This document shows positions 14,571 through 22,887 of a stretch of 29,024 nucleotides of DNA, one piece after another. Within the stretch, counting starts at the first letter, position 1. Each line of letters begins with the position of its first letter. The DNA is from CAZFXZ01 sp964523165. Its GTDB lineage: Bacteria > Patescibacteriota > Patescibacteriia > JACRDY01. The position numbers were made by a program, and so were the translations under genes. The stretch lies in contig CAZFXZ010000007.1 of NCBI GenBank assembly GCA_964523165.1, positions 1 through 29,024 of the forward strand, written 5' to 3'. The notes under the pieces are model-generated. The model saw only the letters and a list, made by a program, of their open reading frames with translations. It made no database searches and was not told the origin of the DNA.

Positions 14571-17012
14571 CTAGCTGCGTAATTGAGCCCCAAACTTAGT
14601 CGACAAATTTTCAACAATCTTACTGACGACCGGCTCAACGTCATTGACCGTCAGAGTCCGATCGGTTGCTTGCCAGATCAAATGACAAGCTAAGCTTTTT
14701 TTATCTGAGCCTATTGTAGCATTTTCGTAAACATCAAACAAATCGACATCGACCAACAACTCACCACCCAATTGCCAAATCAAATCGGAAATGGTCGCCC
14801 AGGGCACAGCCTGATCAACAATGATCGCCAAGTCTCGTTTTAACGTGGGAAATTTAGTAAAAGCTTGATAAGTAGTTTTTGGTTGATAATTAGTCAAAAG
14901 CTCTGATAGATTAAACTGCCAAAAACCAACGCGACCAGCCAAATCGTGTTGTTTGACAACATGACCGTTGATTTCTCCGACCCAACCGACCGCCAGACCG
15001 CCCACGACAATGGCGGCGGTGCGCTTTTTGTCGGCATAAGTCGGTAAATTTTTAACCGTTGGCTCAAAATAATAATCCAAATTTAGTTGTTCAAACAGAT
15101 TTTGTACTAAGCCTTTGACTTGAAAATAGGGCTGATCATCATTGACCTGCCAGTATAGACCAGCGGCATTTTTGTCTTGGCGCGGTAATTTAGCGTCCGA
15201 CGACAAGCCGCGCGATAAATCTCCGGCTAACATTTGAAACACCACGCCAATTTCAAACAAGTTAACTTTTTCGACGAAACGACTATTGACCTGCAAAGCT
15301 TCGAGCAAACCAGTCAATAATGTCGAGCGCAATAAAGTGTGATCGGCCGACAAACTGTTTTCTAAAGCCAAATGATCTTTGACCGCTAAACCCAATTTGG
15401 CAACTTTGACCGGATTGACAAAAGTATAGCTAAAAATTTCTGAGCTACCAGCCGATAGAGCTAAGACCTTTTTGATCTGACGTTCTAAATCGTGACCAAG
15501 ATTTTTGACTGGGGTTTGGAGTTGAGCGCTGGGCAATTGTAACGGTATGCGATTATAACCATAAATCCGCGCTACTTCTTCGACAATATCTTCGGCAATT
15601 TTAATATCCCCCGTGGCCCGCCAAAACGGTACCGACACGGACAAAATTGTCTTTTTAATTTTGACGACAAAGCCCAAGCGTTGCAAAATTTCTACCACCT
15701 CTTTGGCTGACAACTCTAAACCCAAACGACTATTCAACCACGACAAGTCAACATCAATGATGATTGGTTTTTTGAGATCAAAATATTTTTTACTCACGAC
15801 CGGGCTACTGACTTTAGCCGTCGGACAAATTTGTTGTAACAGCATCACGGCTTTGGCTAAAGCTAATTGCGTCATAACCGGGCTGAGATTTTTTTCAAAC
15901 CGGGCCGAACTTTCACTGCGCAAACCAAGTTTGGTTGAAGTTTGCCTAATATTGCTCCCCAAAAAATTTGCCGCCTCTAAAACGATCGTCTTGGTGTCAT
16001 TTTTGACTTCGCTATTTTGTCCGCCCATAACGCCGGCGATAGCCAAGCCCCGATTAACATCTTTGATCAAAAGCATGGTTTCGTCCAAATCCCGCTTCTG
16101 ACCGTCTAGCGTTATAAAATTTTGACCCTTTTTAGCACTATCCACTACGATCGTACTACCGGCAATATCGCCGTAATCAAAAGCGTGAAGCGGTTGACCC
16201 AATTCGAGCATGACGTAATTTGTCACGTCGACTATGTTGTTGATCGAGCGCAGACCGGCCGACTCCAAACGCACTCTCAACCAATCGGGCGAGGGGGCGA
16301 CTGTTAAACCATCAATCACTACCGCTTCATAGGCTCGGCACTTGTCGGTGTCTTTTATTTCCACGGCTAGTTTTTTGCCTCGACCGGCCTTAATCGTCTC
16401 CACCTTATAAGGCTTAAGAGGTAAATTCAAAATCGCCGCCAATTCACGCGCCAAACCATAAACGCCCCACAAATCAGGCCGATGCGTCATTGATTTGTTG
16501 TCGATTTCAATAATGACATCATCGCAATTCAAGGCCTTGGCCAACGATTCGCCAACCTTGACTGACAAACCTGACAAATCACAAATTTCACCTTCGGCGC
16601 ATGGTACAAGATGCGAGATACCCAATTCTTCGCTGGCGCAAATCATGCCGTTACTTTCGACGCCACGAATTTTGGCCGGTTTTATTTCGGCCAATTCCTG
16701 ACCGTGCCATTTGACGACGGCGCCAACTTTGGCCAAAGCCACCAACATCTCGGGTGCTAAGTTACTGCCGCCGCAAACAACATTGTATTTTTGTCGACCG
16801 TCAGAAACAGTCACCAAACGCAAACGATCGGCATCAGGATGCGGCTTAACGTCTAAAATTTTGGCGACTACGACTTTGTCTAACAACTTGGCTTGTTGAA
16901 TAAAACCTTCAACTTCAACGGTGGAAATAGTTAGCTTTTCCGTCAATTCTTCGGGACTGAAGGCTTTGGGTATGTCGACAAAATCTTTTAACCAATTAAG
17001 AGAAACCAACAT
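14571..17012 (-). CDS. pheT: Phenylalanyl-tRNA synthetase beta subunit
   Basis: Forms the alpha2-beta2 PheRS with PheS and carries tRNA-binding and editing functions. The 813-residue protein shows, in order, an EMAP-II-like tRNA-binding domain (about 40-150, KPHPDADRLRLVTV), the B3/B4 editing domain (RSINNIVDVTNYVMLELGQPLHAFD), the B5 domain (about 400-475), the catalytic-like core (EIFSYTFVNP, VNLFEIGVVF), and the C-terminal anticodon-binding FDX-ACB domain (about 718-810, FPTLKRDLAIIVD). Length is normal. The ATG follows the pheS TAA by one base (TAATATG), without a Shine-Dalgarno, so translation is probably coupled to keep subunits equal. Confidence 0.96.
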   Translation of the reverse strand: MLVSLNWLKDFVDIPKAFSPEELTEKLTISTVEVEGFIQQAKLLDKVVVAKILDVKPHPDADRLRLVTVSDGRQKYNVVCGGSNLAPEMLVALAKVGAVVKWHGQELAEIKPAKIRGVESNGMICASEELGISHLVPCAEGEICDLSGLSVKVGESLAKALNCDDVIIEIDNKSMTHRPDLWGVYGLARELAAILNLPLKPYKVETIKAGRGKKLAVEIKDTDKCRAYEAVVIDGLTVAPSPDWLRVRLESAGLRSINNIVDVTNYVMLELGQPLHAFDYGDIAGSTIVVDSAKKGQNFITLDGQKRDLDETMLLIKDVNRGLAIAGVMGGQNSEVKNDTKTIVLEAANFLGSNIRQTSTKLGLRSESSARFEKNLSPVMTQLALAKAVMLLQQICPTAKVSSPVVSKKYFDLKKPIIIDVDLSWLNSRLGLELSAKEVVEILQRLGFVVKIKKTILSVSVPFWRATGDIKIAEDIVEEVARIYGYNRIPLQLPSAQLQTPVKNLGHDLERQIKKVLALSAGSSEIFSYTFVNPVKVAKLGLAVKDHLALENSLSADHTLLRSTLLTGLLEALQVNSRFVEKVNLFEIGVVFQMLAGDLSRGLSSDAKLPRQDKNAAGLYWQVNDDQPYFQVKGLVQNLFEQLNLDYYFEPTVKNLPTYADKKRTAAIVVGGLAVGWVGEINGHVVKQHDLAGRVGFWQFNLSELLTNYQPKTTYQAFTKFPTLKRDLAIIVDQAVPWATISDLIWQLGGELLVDVDLFDVYENATIGSDKKSLACHLIWQATDRTLTVNDVEPVVSKIVENLSTKFGAQLRS

Positions 17013-17013
17013 A

Positions 17014-18042
17014 TTAAAATTGCTTTAAAAACCGCAAATCACCACTATTAAACAAACGAATGTCGTTGACGCCATAACGACGCATGATCAATCTTTCCAA
17101 ACCAAAACCAAAAGCAAAGCCCGAATAAACTTCCGGATCAAGACCGCCGGCTCGCAAAACATTGGGGTGAACTAAACCGCAACCCATAAATTCTATCCAG
17201 CCGGTTTTTTTGCAAACCGAACAACCTTGACCGTCGCAAAAAGAACAACCCATATCCAATTCAAAACCCGGCTCGACAAATGGAAAAAAGCCCGGCCGAA
17301 AACGCAATTTTATATCTTTTTCAAAAACTGAGCGTAAAAAACTCCGACAGACCGCCATCAAATCAGCGATCGAAATATCTTTATCAATCATCAGGCCTTC
17401 GATTTGATGAAAAATCGCTTCATGACTGGCGTCGGTTGCTTCGTTGCGAAAAACTTTGCCCGGAGCGATCAGACGCAAAGGCGCGCCATATTTTTTCATG
17501 GCTCGGATTTGAACCGGTGAAGTCTGAGTCCGCATCAACAACCGATTAGTCGCTTCGGATTTTTTGTCTTCTTTGATATAAAACGTATCTTGGTGATCGC
17601 GAGCCGGATGATTAGCCGGGATGTTTAAAGCTTCAAAATTATAAAATTCTGATTCTAGCTCCGGACCATCTTCAACAATAAATCCTAAAGACAAAAAAAT
17701 ATCTTCAAGTTGATATTGGAGTTGAGAAATCGGGTGCAAATGACCGACTTCTGGACGTTTACCGGGCAAGGTCAAATCTATAGCCGGACCGTCATCTAAA
17801 CCAGTCGCTTGTCCGACGGCTTGTTGATAAGCTTGGTCGAGTGTTTTTTTGACTTCATTGGCCAGCGCGCCCAAGACAGCTCGCTCGGCTGTCGGTAAGT
17901 CCTTGAGTGCTCGCAACATAGCCGTCAATTCGCCTTTACGGCCGAGATACTTGATTTGCCAACTCTCCAACTGCTCGGGACGGGATTTTTTGAGCTCAGT
18001 CAAAGCTCGATGCTGTAAATTATTTAAATCTGATTTTTGCAT
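17014..18042 (-). CDS. pheS: Phenylalanyl-tRNA synthetase alpha subunit
   Basis: Catalytic subunit of PheRS. The 342-residue protein has an N-terminal coiled-coil (about 1-85) and the class II core with HPARDHQDTFYI, LRTQTSPVQIRAMK (motif 2 region), FHQIEGLMIDKDIS, and C-terminal FGFGLERLIMRRYG (motif 3). A Cys cluster CSFCDGQGCSVCKKTGW replaces the usual loop before EFMGCGLVHPNVL; similar zinc-ribbon-like insertions are known in some bacterial PheS. The ATG at 18042 gives the typical MQKSDLNNLQ start; the longer frame to 18078 overlaps rseP. It starts one base after the rseP stop (TAATATG). Confidence 0.96.
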   Translation of the reverse strand: MQKSDLNNLQHRALTELKKSRPEQLESWQIKYLGRKGELTAMLRALKDLPTAERAVLGALANEVKKTLDQAYQQAVGQATGLDDGPAIDLTLPGKRPEVGHLHPISQLQYQLEDIFLSLGFIVEDGPELESEFYNFEALNIPANHPARDHQDTFYIKEDKKSEATNRLLMRTQTSPVQIRAMKKYGAPLRLIAPGKVFRNEATDASHEAIFHQIEGLMIDKDISIADLMAVCRSFLRSVFEKDIKLRFRPGFFPFVEPGFELDMGCSFCDGQGCSVCKKTGWIEFMGCGLVHPNVLRAGGLDPEVYSGFAFGFGLERLIMRRYGVNDIRLFNSGDLRFLKQF

Positions 18043-18043
18043 A

Positions 18044-19150
18044 TTAACCAAAAAGTTTTTGCCACAGCTCGCCGCCAAAATTAGCCAGGTCGCGATAAGT
18101 AATCACAGCAATTAAAGCCAAGAGGATCATAAAGCCGATATTGTGAACGACGGTTTCAATTTTTTGATTAATCGGTCGGCGGATGATTTTTTCAATAGCT
18201 AAAAACAAGACGCGACCGCCATCCAAGGCCGGAAATGGCAACACATTAATAATGGCCAAGTTGATCGAGAGTAAAGCGGCAAATTGTAATAAATAAACTA
18301 AGCCCAAACGAGCGACTTGGCCGGTCAAAACGGCAATGCCGACCGGCCCGGCGATTTGAGCGTCAACCGACTGACCATTAAATAAACTGCCGATAATAGT
18401 AGCGAAGGCTTGTAAAATTTTGGTCGTCAAATCAGCGGTGGCCTGCAAACCGCGGCCCGGCAATTGATACCAAGGATAAGTGATCGTGCCACTCGACATT
18501 AAGCCCACGCCAATACCGACCGCCCCGACAGAATCTTGATAGCTCGGCTTGACTTGCAATTCGATGATTTTATCTCCCCGCACAACTTGAGCTTTGATAT
18601 CTTGATCATCATAAAATTTAGCAATACTACTAATTTGTCCGACACGATCAATATTTTGATTGCCAAGGTTGATCAATTTATCACCGGCTTGAAACCCGGC
18701 TTGACTGGCCGGACTGTCGGGCAACACTTCAGCGATGATCACGGCGGCATTTTTGACTGTAGCTCCGGGCGGTATATTGTCCAAATCAGCCGGCGCGCCC
18801 AAGGCGAAAGTCACGGACAACAAAACGGCGGCTAACAGCATATTCATGGCCACGCCAGCCAGCAAAATTATCAAACGTTGATAAGCCGGTTTAGCGGCAA
18901 AACTGTCACTATCTTGACGTTCTGAACCATCCTCACCTTTAATTTTGACAAAACCGCCGATTGGCAGCCAATTAAGCGAATAGATAATACCGGTTTTTTT
19001 GCTCAACCATTTTTTAGCCCGCGGCGGAAAACCGATGCCAAACTCTTCCACTCCACAACCAAATAATCGTGCGGTAATAAAATGTCCCCATTCATGAACC
19101 AAAACCAGTACGCCCAATAAAATTATAAAAATCAAAATGGTTAACAACAT
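18044..19150 (-). CDS. rseP: RIP-family site-2 zinc metalloprotease, RseP-like
   Basis: Intramembrane protease that cleaves membrane-spanning substrates such as anti-sigma factors or signal-peptide remnants. The 368-residue protein has the active site HEWGH (19-23) in the first transmembrane helix, a single PDZ domain (about 135-205, DSPASQAGFQAGDKLINLG), and the second metal-ligand motif NVLPFPALDGGR (302-313) in a later helix, with a final hydrophobic segment near 335-352. It has one PDZ, shorter than E. coli RseP with two, similar to Bacillus RasP-like enzymes. It starts five bases after the murI stop. Substrates are unknown; no anti-sigma factor is visible nearby. Confidence 0.94.
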   Translation of the reverse strand: MLLTILIFIILLGVLVLVHEWGHFITARLFGCGVEEFGIGFPPRAKKWLSKKTGIIYSLNWLPIGGFVKIKGEDGSERQDSDSFAAKPAYQRLIILLAGVAMNMLLAAVLLSVTFALGAPADLDNIPPGATVKNAAVIIAEVLPDSPASQAGFQAGDKLINLGNQNIDRVGQISSIAKFYDDQDIKAQVVRGDKIIELQVKPSYQDSVGAVGIGVGLMSSGTITYPWYQLPGRGLQATADLTTKILQAFATIIGSLFNGQSVDAQIAGPVGIAVLTGQVARLGLVYLLQFAALLSINLAIINVLPFPALDGGRVLFLAIEKIIRRPINQKIETVVHNIGFMILLALIAVITYRDLANFGGELWQKLFG

Positions 19151-19155
19151 GTATT

Positions 19156-19935
19156 TTAATCTAAGTTAACTTGTTCTAAAGTTACAGCCCGACCCAAAAG
19201 CAACTTGGCGATCGCACCAACGTGTGGCGTCAAATCGCTGACATAAACGTGGCGCAACCCACCGTCGGGCTTGACCGGCAAAGTGGCAATCGAGTCAGCG
19301 ATCAACTTAGCCGTGGCTAAGGCCGGATCGACCAACCTAACGCGCTTCCCTATTTTAGCCGAAATTACCTGAGCTAACAAGGGATAATGCGTGCAACCCA
19401 AAATCAGAGTGTCGAGATTAGAAACTTTTAATTTTTGTAAATATTTACGGACGATGATTTTTGTTTCTCGACTATTTAGCCGACCTTCCTCCACCAAAGG
19501 TACAAACAACGGACAGGGCGTAGCCAGGACTTCAACTTCGGGTCGAGCAATTTTAATTTTATCCTGATAAACGGCGCTAGCGATCGTGCCGCGTGTGCCA
19601 ATAACGCCAAGGCGTTTGGTTTGGGGGTTTTGCAAAGCCGTGGCCACCGCCGGACTAATAACTTCAAAAATTGGTAGGTCGGGGAAAGTTTGTCGTAAAT
19701 AATCAGTCGCTTCGGCCGAAGCTGTATTACAACCAATCACGATCATCGTCGCGCCTTTGGTCAATAAAAACTCGACATCTTGACGAGCGTAGTGACAAAT
19801 CGTGGCCGAACTTTTGTTGCCATAAGGCGTGCGGGCCGTATCGCCAAAATAAACAATCGGATAGTCGGGCAGGACTTTTAACAACTCTTTGACCAACGTC
19901 AAACCACCGACGCCGGAATCAAAAACACCAATCAT
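19156..19935 (-). CDS. murI: Glutamate racemase
   Basis: Makes D-glutamate for peptidoglycan. The 259-residue protein has the N-terminal FDSGVGGLT motif, TARTPYG, and the two catalytic Cys in GCNTASAEA (Cys69) and GCTHYPLL (Cys181). Length is normal for the family. It is the first gene of the minus-strand run and is divergent from the NUDIX gene. Its promoter (19945-19973) would start the RNA only a few bases before the ATG, so the mRNA may be leaderless. Presence implies a peptidoglycan-containing envelope. Confidence 0.96.
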   Translation of the reverse strand: MIGVFDSGVGGLTLVKELLKVLPDYPIVYFGDTARTPYGNKSSATICHYARQDVEFLLTKGATMIVIGCNTASAEATDYLRQTFPDLPIFEVISPAVATALQNPQTKRLGVIGTRGTIASAVYQDKIKIARPEVEVLATPCPLFVPLVEEGRLNSRETKIIVRKYLQKLKVSNLDTLILGCTHYPLLAQVISAKIGKRVRLVDPALATAKLIADSIATLPVKPDGGLRHVYVSDLTPHVGAIAKLLLGRAVTLEQVNLD

Positions 19936-19944
19936 AGTACAGCC

Positions 19945-19973
19945 ATAATAGCTCGCTTTACCCTTCTGGGCAA
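19945..19973 (-). promoter_or_regulatory. murI promoter, probably leaderless transcript
   Basis: On the minus strand TTGCCC (19973-19968) and TATTAT (19950-19945) are 17 bases apart. The predicted start near 19938 is three bases before the ATG at 19935. It overlaps the spacer of the divergent promoter. Confidence 0.55.
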
Positions 19974-19985
19974 ATCGGCTATAAT
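19957..19985 (+). promoter_or_regulatory. NUDIX gene promoter, probably leaderless transcript
   Basis: TTTACC (19957-19962) and a perfect TATAAT (19980-19985) are 17 bases apart. The predicted start near 19992 is about five bases before the ATG at 19997. Confidence 0.6.
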
Positions 19986-19996
19986 CCAGTTACTTT

Positions 19997-20551
19997 ATGA
20001 AAATTCCCAGTCGGGCCAAAAAGGTTTTTAGTGGCGTGTTGTTTGATGTTTATCACTGGCCGCAAAAACTTTATGACGGCTCGACCAAAACTTTTGAAAT
20101 GTTGCGTCGCCGACCTTCTGTCCATACCTTAGCCACGGTGGGCAAAAAGATCATGATTTTGGATCAAGAGCAACCGGGACGTCCACTTTACCCTTCACTG
20201 CCGGCCGGTCAAGTCGATAAAGGTGAAAAACCGACTGTCGCGGCCAAGCGAGAATTACTTGAAGAAACCGGCTACAAACCGGGCTCATTTAAACAACGTG
20301 CGGTTTATGGTGGCAATTCTAAAGTTGAATTTATCGAACACAGCTTTATCGCCCGAAATTGTAAAAAAGTTTGCTCACCCGATCCCGGACCGGGGGAAAT
20401 TATTTCTTTAAAATTGGTAAATTTTGATGAATTTTTACAAACCGCTCGTCAGCCTAGCTTTGCCATTCCCGAAGAATTGCGTCAGGAAATGTACGAAGCT
20501 TTGCTAGACAAGAAAAAATATCATAAACTAAAAAAAGAAATTTTCGGTTAA
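19997..20551 (+). CDS. NUDIX hydrolase, ADP-ribose pyrophosphatase-like
   Basis: Hydrolyses a nucleoside diphosphate linked to another moiety. The 184-residue protein contains a complete NUDIX box at residues 71-93, G-x5-E-x7-RELLEETGY, with all metal-binding Glu. The N-terminal domain (about 1-45) resembles the dimerisation part of ADP-ribose/ADP-sugar pyrophosphatases (NudF-like), and PLYPSLPAGQVDKGE is close to the family LPAGxxExGE pattern. Substrate cannot be fixed from sequence. It is a single gene divergent from murI; the sequence downstream is interrupted by a gap. Confidence 0.92.
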   Translation: MKIPSRAKKVFSGVLFDVYHWPQKLYDGSTKTFEMLRRRPSVHTLATVGKKIMILDQEQPGRPLYPSLPAGQVDKGEKPTVAAKRELLEETGYKPGSFKQRAVYGGNSKVEFIEHSFIARNCKKVCSPDPGPGEIISLKLVNFDEFLQTARQPSFAIPEELRQEMYEALLDKKKYHKLKKEIFG

Positions 20552-20565
20552 TTATTAACAAAAAA

Positions 20566-20665
20566 NNNNNNNNNNNNNNNNNNNNNNNNNNNNNNNNNNN
20601 NNNNNNNNNNNNNNNNNNNNNNNNNNNNNNNNNNNNNNNNNNNNNNNNNNNNNNNNNNNNNNNNN
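20566..20665. other. Scaffold gap of 100 N
   Basis: Exactly 100 N of unknown true length. Unlike the gatB gap, the flanks share no overlap, so real sequence is missing, including the start of the downstream membrane-protein gene. Confidence 0.97.
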
Positions 20666-20779
20666 GCTCAACGCCAAAAATCGGCCGCTAATAATTTGGC
20701 TTTGATGTTGATCGGCTTGCCATTGTGGCTTTACCACTGGAGCGTGATCAAAAAAGAAACTAAAGAAGAAAAAGCTTAA
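20666..20779 (+). CDS. C-terminal fragment of a membrane protein, DUF5671-like
   Basis: The 5' end is lost in the gap. The remaining 37 codons encode a QRQKSAANN lead-in, a transmembrane segment LALMLIGLPLWLYHWSVI, and a charged tail KKETKEEKA. The GLPLWLYHW pattern resembles the end of DUF5671 membrane repeats as I remember them; this is a weak assignment. A strong terminator follows, so it is the last gene of a plus-strand unit. Confidence 0.65.
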   Translation, partial: AQRQKSAANNLALMLIGLPLWLYHWSVIKKETKEEKA

Positions 20780-20804
20780 AAAATCTCAAAAAATGACTTT
20801 TTCA

Positions 20805-20842
20805 CAGTAGTGGTCGCATAAATACGGCCGCTACTGTTTTTT
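20805..20842 (+). terminator. Intrinsic terminator after the membrane-protein fragment
   Basis: A 12-bp stem (20805-20816 with 20825-20836, two G-U pairs) around an 8-base loop is followed by TTTTTT. On the opposite strand the G-U pairs become A-C mismatches and there is no T-tract, so it serves the plus strand. Confidence 0.88.
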
Positions 20843-20848
20843 AATGGT

Positions 20849-22207
20849 TTATTGTAATTTTTCTATCACTCCCCTGACCTCTTGATATTTTTCGTCTAAC
20901 AATGCTTGAGAATTGGCTTCCAAATTAAGCCGGACCAAAGGCTCGGTGCCCGACGACCGCAAACTAAACCGCCAGTCCGGATATTCCACCGAAATGCCAT
21001 CAATGGTGATGATTTGCGCTCCAGCGGCCTGATAATGATCGGCCACGGCGGTCATCAACGCTGCCGGATCAGACACGGTCATATTTTCCTCATCGATCAA
21101 AAAATATTTGGCCCGCCAAGGAGCAACTAGTTCGGACAGTTTTTGACCACTGACGGACAAAATTTCCAAAATCATCAGCAGTGGGATTTGGCCATTGTCG
21201 GAATAATAATTATCGCGAAAATAGTAGTGAGCCGAAAGTTCACCGGCAAAAATCGCGTCTTCGGCTCGCATCCGCTCGCGGATAAACGAAGTGCCGGTTT
21301 TGTTGATGATAAATTTACCACCATTATTTTTTACTGCGTCTTGGACGATTCGATAAGCTTTGATGTCGGTGATAATGGCGCTGTGGGGATATTTTTTCAA
21401 CAACGACTCGACCAATAAAGCCGTGATAAACGGCGCTGGGATAAAATCACCATTTTCATCCCAAAAAAAGCAACGATCCCCATCCGAATCCCAAGCCACA
21501 CCCAAATCGGCTTTGACTTCTTGGACTAAAGCTGAGGTTTCTTGGCGTCGAGCTGGTATTAGCGGATCGGGTCGGCCTTTGGGAAATCCCCCCGTTGGCG
21601 TACAATCCAAACAAGTAATAGAAAAATTTTTCTCCGCCAAGATCTGACTGGCCGTTAAGCCTCCCCGACCAAAATTGGCGTTAAAAACCACTTTAAATGG
21701 CTTAATTTTTTGGAAATCAACAAATTTTTTAACATGCTCAAAATAATCGACACTAACATCTTTGGTTGTAACCAACCCCGGTTGAGCGCTTTTGACTTTA
21801 ACCTTTTTTTCGGTACGTTCTAGAATATCTGGCAAACCACTATCACCAGAAATCGGTTTGGCCGACTCGCGAACCAATTTTAAACCGGCATATTCTTCGG
21901 GGTTGTGCGAAGCTGTTACCATAATACCTCCAGCGCAATTGTATTTACCAACAGCAAAATACAGCTCTTCGGTTTGACATTCACCAACATCCAAGACCCC
22001 TATCCCCGCTTCGATCAGGGCTTGTATAACTTGGGGCTGTAGGGCTTGTGAAGTTTTTCTGATATCACGACCAACGGCTACCACGCCCTGTGGTTGCAAA
22101 AAATCAACGTAAGCTTGAGTAATGTCATAGGCGATGGACGGCGTCAAGTCGGTACCAAATAGACCTCGAACATCATAAGAGCGAAAAATCGTTTTAAGAT
22201 CGGACAT
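20849..22207 (-). CDS. manB: Phosphomannomutase / phosphoglucomutase
   Basis: Alpha-D-phosphohexomutase interconverting hexose 6- and 1-phosphates for sugar-nucleotide synthesis. The 452-residue protein has the phosphoserine loop TASHNP (Ser100), the Mg-binding DSDGDR (240-245), the sugar-binding GELSAHYYF region, and the phosphate-binding RSSGTEP (417-423). Length and order of the four domains are normal. Both manno- and gluco-forms share these motifs (PMM/PGM type); the ELSAHYYF motif suggests PMM/PGM and not GlmM. It is a single gene convergent with the membrane fragment and divergent from lemA. A weak promoter (ATGACT, 16 bases, TATACT) may lie near 22266-22293. Confidence 0.93.
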   Translation of the reverse strand: MSDLKTIFRSYDVRGLFGTDLTPSIAYDITQAYVDFLQPQGVVAVGRDIRKTSQALQPQVIQALIEAGIGVLDVGECQTEELYFAVGKYNCAGGIMVTASHNPEEYAGLKLVRESAKPISGDSGLPDILERTEKKVKVKSAQPGLVTTKDVSVDYFEHVKKFVDFQKIKPFKVVFNANFGRGGLTASQILAEKNFSITCLDCTPTGGFPKGRPDPLIPARRQETSALVQEVKADLGVAWDSDGDRCFFWDENGDFIPAPFITALLVESLLKKYPHSAIITDIKAYRIVQDAVKNNGGKFIINKTGTSFIRERMRAEDAIFAGELSAHYYFRDNYYSDNGQIPLLMILEILSVSGQKLSELVAPWRAKYFLIDEENMTVSDPAALMTAVADHYQAAGAQIITIDGISVEYPDWRFSLRSSGTEPLVRLNLEANSQALLDEKYQEVRGVIEKLQ

Positions 22208-22212
22208 ATTTT

Positions 22213-22241
22213 TTGACTAAAGTTAAATTTTTCTCTATAAT
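22213..22241 (+). promoter_or_regulatory. Strong sigma70 promoter for the lemA-htpX-clpC unit
   Basis: TTGACT (22213-22218), 17 bases, perfect TATAAT (22236-22241). The predicted start is near 22248, giving a leader of about 58 bases to the lemA ATG that includes the inverted repeat at 22253-22269. Confidence 0.78.
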
Positions 22242-22252
22242 TTTAGGTAAAT

Positions 22253-22269
22253 TACTGCTTTGAGCAGTA
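22253..22269. repeat. Inverted repeat in the lemA leader / manB promoter area
   Basis: TACTGC and GCAGTA flank TTTGA. It lies just downstream of the predicted lemA start and overlaps the possible manB -10, so it could be an operator or an mRNA 5' hairpin. No known regulator motif is recognised. Confidence 0.5.
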
Positions 22270-22305
22270 TAGCAAAATTTCTTTTTTAGTCATAATTTTA
22301 TTTTT

Positions 22306-22878
22306 ATGGAACCATTTGGTCTATCACTGGGTTTGATCATCATTATAGCTCTAGGTGTAGTGTTGTTGTGGTTGATCGCCACTTACAACAGTTTAGTCAA
22401 ATTAAAAAATCGGACTGACGAATCGTGGTCAGATATCGACGTCCAACTCAAACGTCGTCATGACTTGATACCTAATTTAATCGAAACAGTTAAAGGTTAC
22501 GCCAGTCATGAAAAAGACACGCTAGAAAAAGTCATTCAAGCTAGAAATCTAGCCATGAGCGCTCAAAATCAAGGTCCGACTCAAGCCGCCGAAGCTGAAA
22601 ATATGTTGACTGGCGCTTTAAAGTCGATCTTTGCTTTATCGGAAAGCTATCCCGACCTCAAGGCCAACCAAAATTTCTTGCAACTACAAGACGAGCTATC
22701 GGATACGGAAAATAAAATTCAAGCCGCTCGACGGTTTTATAATGGTAACGTCCGCGATCTAAACATCAAAATTGAAACTTTCCCCACCAATTTGTTTGCT
22801 CAGATGCTGGGTTTTGCCAAACGCGTCTTTTTTGAAGCCAACGAAGCCGAAAAGCAAAACGTCGAAGTTAAATTTTAG
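22306..22878 (+). CDS. lemA: LemA family protein
   Basis: A 190-residue membrane-anchored four-helix-bundle protein. One N-terminal transmembrane helix (about 7-26) is followed by the family core: YNSLVKLKNRTDESWSDIDVQLKRRHDLIPNL, then GYASHEKDTLEKVIQAR, ENMLTGALKSIFALSESYPDLKANQNF and DTENKIQAARRFYN. Length is typical. LemA function is not settled; it is commonly found beside htpX, as here, which suggests a link to envelope quality control. It starts the plus-strand unit behind a strong promoter, without a Shine-Dalgarno. Confidence 0.95.
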   Translation: MEPFGLSLGLIIIIALGVVLLWLIATYNSLVKLKNRTDESWSDIDVQLKRRHDLIPNLIETVKGYASHEKDTLEKVIQARNLAMSAQNQGPTQAAEAENMLTGALKSIFALSESYPDLKANQNFLQLQDELSDTENKIQAARRFYNGNVRDLNIKIETFPTNLFAQMLGFAKRVFFEANEAEKQNVEVKF

Positions 22879-22887
22879 CTTACTGCC

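Noticed and set aside
14567..14644. The 124-codon version of the small membrane protein starting at 14644
   Set aside because: It would overlap the conserved pheT C-terminus by more than 70 bases; the ATG at 14566, four bases after the pheT stop, fits the local gene spacing.
15613..16101. A 162-codon plus-strand frame opposite pheT
   Set aside because: It lies wholly inside the well-conserved pheT in antisense, has no plausible domain, and shows no initiation signal; a shadow frame.
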